From: JANXZO01 sp964355115
Lineage (GTDB): Bacteria; Bacteroidota; Bacteroidia; Bacteroidales; FEN-979
DNA length: 64,000 bases
Reading direction: 5' to 3'
Assembly: GCA_964355115.1 (NCBI GenBank)
Contig: CAYHCQ010000001.1
Location: forward strand, 1 to 64,000
The translations under genes were made by a program, and so were the position numbers. Positions 60,979 to 64,000 of this stretch are shown in pieces. Numbering within the stretch: the first letter of the stretch is position 1; each line of letters begins with the position of its first letter. Under the pieces are notes generated by a model. The model did not search any database. It saw only the letters and a list, made by a program, of their open reading frames with translations, and had not been told where the DNA came from.

Positions 60979-62901
60979 ATGATCTACGAAGTTTCAAATC
61001 TTGCTATTATTATATTTCTCTTTATCGTGGGATTAGTCCTGGGATTGTCCTTTTATTTTGCCAGAAAAACAAAATCGGCTGCCAGCTATTATGCAGCCGG
61101 AGGCAATATTCATTGGGCGGTCAATGGGATCGCCTTTGCCGGCGATTATCTGTCTGCAGCCTCTTTCCTCGGAATTTGCGGGATGATCGCCTATTCCGGT
61201 TACGATGGCTTTTTATACTCTATCGGTTATCTGGCCGGCTGGGTCGTTGCGCTGTTCCTGGTCGCCGAGCCGTTGAAAAAACTAGGAAAATATACTTTTG
61301 CCGATGCCCTCGACTCAAAATTCAATGCCAAGTCCATTAAGCTCGCGGCCTCCATAAGCACCCTGGTAGTTTCGGTCTTTTACCTTATCCCGCAGATGGT
61401 CGGGGCGGGCGACCTTGTCGTTCCGTTACTTGGGTTGCCTCACTGGATGGGCGTGGTACTCGTTGGTTCAATCGTCATATTCATTGTTGCCACAGCCGGC
61501 ATGACCTCAACCACTTATGTTCAGTTTATCAAGGGCGCCTTATTGGTTATTTTCTCCACCATACTTACTATTTATATTTTAAACAACGGATTTAACTTAA
61601 CCCCCAATGAAAATTATCACAAGTTTGCCAAAATAGAGGCGTTGGTTACCAGTGATACTGTTGTCAGCGTTCCTGATTCAACCTATGCTGTTAAAACGAT
61701 CCGGGTGGTGGACAAGCTTGTCTTTGTCAGTCTGGAGAAAGACGGCAGCTCATGCTGGTACAAGCTTAACAGGAAAGAGGACATCGCAACGCTTGATGAA
61801 ATGCTCTTTACTACCGTCAAACCTGGCGGAGAGAAACTATACAACGGTGCCCCAAAATCGGAAAAGAAATTTTACCAGGTGGGGCATCTGAGCAAAATAA
61901 TTGTCAACGGGAAGGAAGTTACCAAAACAGGTCCGGTCGGGCCGATGGAATTTATCAAGATTCTTGAGAACAGCGAGGTCGTTCGATTCTCTAAAAAATC
62001 ATTTGCGGATGGGGATGATAAGGTGACCGTTTGGTATCAAAAGCCAACCGAAGGCAAAGACATTATGAAGCCCGGACTTCTATACAAACTTACAAAAGCC
62101 ACCGGCGCTACTTTCTGGGATAAAATGAATTTCCTTTCGCTGATGCTTGCATTGTTTTTAGGAACCTCCGCCCTGCCACACATATTAATCAGGTATTATA
62201 CTGTACCGAGTCAGCGCGCTGCCAGAAAATCCACCATTGTTGCCATTGCCGCCATTGGATTTTTCTACATCCTGACCCTGTACATGGGGCTTGGGGCTAT
62301 GGTCAACGGGGTGCTGGATGTTGAAAGCAGCAACATGTCGGGGCCGCTTCTTGCCAAAACCTTTGGAATTGGCCTGTTCTCGATTATTTCGGCCATAGCA
62401 TTTGCGACAGTGCTCGGAACTGTGAGCGGGCTCATCGTAGCGTCGTCAGGCGCCATTGCCCACGACTTTATCGACAAGTACCTGCAGGTTGAAATGACGG
62501 ATAAAGACAAAGTAAAAGCAGGAAAGATCGCTGCCCTGTGTGTAGGGCTTTTCGCCATTGTCCTGGGTATACTGTTCGAGGGAATGAATGTGTCATTCCT
62601 GGTTGGACTGGCATTTGCCGTGGCGGCATCGGCCAACCTCCCGGCCATCCTGTTTCTCCTTTTCTGGAAGAAGACAACAGCCAAGGGGATTGCCTGGTCG
62701 ATTGTTGTCGGGATCATCTCTTCGATCGGAATTATCCTGTTTTCTCCTACGATGTATGAAAAATACGGACTAATCCCCAAGGATGCACCGATTCCACTGG
62801 ACAATCCGGGAATCATCTCCATCCCATTGGCCGTTATCACCCTTATCGTTGTATCACTTTTAACTCAAAAAGATAATTCAACAAAAGATTTCAGCAGGTA
62901 A
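60979..62901 (+). CDS. Sodium:solute symporter, acetate permease-like (SSS family)
   Basis: A 640-residue symporter of the SSS family, VC_2705 subfamily, whose known relatives take up acetate or other short monocarboxylates. N-terminal helices hold FVGLVLGLSFYFARKTKS-like and GGNIHWAVNGIAFAGDYLSAASFLG blocks; helix 8-9 region has GTSALPHILIRYYTVPSQRAARKS. Between about residues 200 and 380 is a hydrophilic insert of roughly 180 residues (EALVTSDTVVSVPDSTYAVK through KPTEGKDIMKPGLLYK) that makes the protein longer than ordinary ActP. It lies between its small subunit and a porin gene. The acyl-CoA operon at 45-50 kb would fit carboxylate uptake, but substrate is inferred. Confidence 0.88.
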   Translation: MIYEVSNLAIIIFLFIVGLVLGLSFYFARKTKSAASYYAAGGNIHWAVNGIAFAGDYLSAASFLGICGMIAYSGYDGFLYSIGYLAGWVVALFLVAEPLKKLGKYTFADALDSKFNAKSIKLAASISTLVVSVFYLIPQMVGAGDLVVPLLGLPHWMGVVLVGSIVIFIVATAGMTSTTYVQFIKGALLVIFSTILTIYILNNGFNLTPNENYHKFAKIEALVTSDTVVSVPDSTYAVKTIRVVDKLVFVSLEKDGSSCWYKLNRKEDIATLDEMLFTTVKPGGEKLYNGAPKSEKKFYQVGHLSKIIVNGKEVTKTGPVGPMEFIKILENSEVVRFSKKSFADGDDKVTVWYQKPTEGKDIMKPGLLYKLTKATGATFWDKMNFLSLMLALFLGTSALPHILIRYYTVPSQRAARKSTIVAIAAIGFFYILTLYMGLGAMVNGVLDVESSNMSGPLLAKTFGIGLFSIISAIAFATVLGTVSGLIVASSGAIAHDFIDKYLQVEMTDKDKVKAGKIAALCVGLFAIVLGILFEGMNVSFLVGLAFAVAASANLPAILFLLFWKKTTAKGIAWSIVVGIISSIGIILFSPTMYEKYGLIPKDAPIPLDNPGIISIPLAVITLIVVSLLTQKDNSTKDFSR

Positions 62902-62932
62902 CCCAAATAATCAATTATAAAATCAATTCATC

Positions 62933-64000
62933 ATGAGAAGATACACTTGGTTTCTTATTATATTGCTGGTCATGCCTTTTACGATGAAAGGTCAGACCGC
63001 CGATCCGAAATCAGCGCCGCAGGAGGTAAAAAAATCACCCGAAGAGAAGAAAGCTCCGCTATTCGGAATTTCATTTTCCGGCTATGTCAAAACTGACATT
63101 TTTTTCGACTCCCGGCAAACGGTTTCCCTGCGCGATGGTCATTTCCTTCTATTCCCGGAGAATGAAAAACTTGATGCGGAAGGCGCAGATATCAATGCTA
63201 AATCCAGCTACAACTTCCTGTCGATACAAACGCGTCTGGCTGGTACAATCACCGGACCTGACGCCCTTGGAGCCAAAACTTCCGGATATATTGAGGCTGA
63301 ATTTTTTGGAAACATCAACCCGAATATCAATTCTTTCAGGTTACGTCATGCATGGGTAAAATTAAACTGGAAGAAAACTGAACTTATGGTTGGGCAGTAC
63401 TGGCATCCTATGTTTGTTCCCGAATGTTCACCGGCAACTGTTTCATTTAATACCGGCGCTCCGTTTGTTGTTTTCTCCCGCAACCCGCAGATCAAATTGA
63501 CCCAATCTTTTGGTAAAATCAGGCTGGCACTGACCCTGCTTTCTCAGGTTGATTTCATGAGTGATGGCCCGGAGGGACCTAATACAAAATATCTTCGGAA
63601 CTCGGTTATCCCGGAGAGCGATCTCCAAATTCAGTTTGTAACCAAAAATGCAATAAAAGGAACCGAGTTTTTGATCGGAGCAGGTATAAATTACCAGATT
63701 CTGACCCCACGTCTGACAACAGTTGTTACCTTGAAACCTGCTTATGATACAGTTATCAATAACAAAGTTGAACATCATGATGCTGTAACCGCCAATTATA
63801 AAACCAATACCACTACATCGGCTTTCGCTTATAATTTTTATGCTAAACTTAAGCTTAAACAGGTGACCTTCAAACTGGGAGGCCAATACGGTGAGAACAA
63901 TAATGCCTATACGATGCTTGGCGGATATGCCGTTAAATCGGTAAGTGACGCGACCCGTAATATCGTTGATTATGCAAACATCCAATCGTTTGCCACCTGG
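62933..64000 (+). CDS. Outer-membrane porin-like protein (3' truncated)
   Basis: An open frame of 356 codons from ATG 62933 to the end of the window. The signal peptide is RRYTWFLIILLVMPFTMKGQ, then a charged, Lys/Glu-rich linker (KSAPQEVKKSPEEKKAPL), then beta-strand-rich sequence (ISFSGYVKTDIFFDSRQTV, GYIEAEFFGNINPNI, RLRHAWVKLNWKKTELMVGQ). The layout matches DcaP-like or related porins. It lies 31 bases after the symporter gene on the same strand, and may let the symporter's substrate through the outer membrane. Confidence 0.8.
   Translation, partial: MRRYTWFLIILLVMPFTMKGQTADPKSAPQEVKKSPEEKKAPLFGISFSGYVKTDIFFDSRQTVSLRDGHFLLFPENEKLDAEGADINAKSSYNFLSIQTRLAGTITGPDALGAKTSGYIEAEFFGNINPNINSFRLRHAWVKLNWKKTELMVGQYWHPMFVPECSPATVSFNTGAPFVVFSRNPQIKLTQSFGKIRLALTLLSQVDFMSDGPEGPNTKYLRNSVIPESDLQIQFVTKNAIKGTEFLIGAGINYQILTPRLTTVVTLKPAYDTVINNKVEHHDAVTANYKTNTTTSAFAYNFYAKLKLKQVTFKLGGQYGENNNAYTMLGGYAVKSVSDATRNIVDYANIQSFATW

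Overview
The window is a stretch of a Bacteroidota (Bacteroidetes) chromosome, probably an uncultured anaerobe or facultative anaerobe, assembled as a scaffold with two 100-N gaps (7821-7920 and 40122-40221). The phylum call rests on several proteins ending in type IX secretion (Por) sorting-like domains, repeated -7 promoter boxes of the form TAnnTTTG, mostly weak Shine-Dalgarno sites, and families typical of the phylum (DUF5916, DUF2339, SDR-type threonine dehydrogenase, fused IcmF mutase). No rRNA, tRNA, CRISPR array or intact insertion sequence was recognised.

Region 1 (1-16.8 kb) is a hydrogenase island, visibly more A+T-rich than the DNA after 17.5 kb. On the plus strand lies a complete NiFe-hydrogenase maturation set, hypF-hypC-(response regulator-histidine kinase)-hypD-hypE-hypA-hypB. 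Converging on it from the minus strand is an eight-gene operon: HdrA-like protein, QmoC-like iron-sulfur/cytochrome b fusion, second HdrA-like protein, MvhD, hydrogenase small subunit (MvhG-like), large subunit (MvhA-like), maturation protease and a NicO/UreH-like nickel permease. No HdrB is present. The layout suggests a group-3c-like NiFe hydrogenase coupled through HdrA-type flavoproteins to the membrane quinone pool, not to a heterodisulfide reductase.

Region 2 (16.8-24 kb) starts with a gene-poor junction that holds a decayed GH92 alpha-mannosidase tail. It continues with a prolyl oligopeptidase, an SPFH-ribbon-helix-helix-DUF1648 operon with a candidate operator, tyrS and a secreted SGNH/PKD protein. 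Region 3 (24-29 kb), again A+T-rich, is a small surface-glycan cluster: sugar epimerase, two glycosyltransferases, UDP-GlcNAc 2-epimerase and an SGNH esterase.

Region 4 (29-44 kb) holds secreted hydrolases (a beta-lactamase-like serine hydrolase, an S41 and an M2 peptidase), cysS with a repeat-derived in-frame insertion, a DUF362 protein, threonine dehydrogenase, a DUF2339 membrane protein artificially split by a scaffold gap, and an ABC transporter. Region 5 (43-50 kb) is an acyl-CoA operon (acyl-CoA dehydrogenase, fused isobutyryl-CoA mutase IcmF, butyrate kinase) that could link valine-derived isobutyryl-CoA to butyryl-CoA and, through butyryl phosphate, to ATP.

Region 6 (50-64 kb) has two small lipoproteins with clear terminators, a remnant of an acyl-CoA synthetase/GNAT protein, a thioredoxin-like protein, an M28 peptidase and a DUF5916 outer-membrane protein. 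It ends with a 1193-residue fusion of a DnaQ-type exonuclease, Cache and PAS sensors, CBS domains and a DUF294 nucleotidyltransferase, followed by a DUF4212/sodium:solute symporter pair and a truncated outer-membrane porin-like gene.
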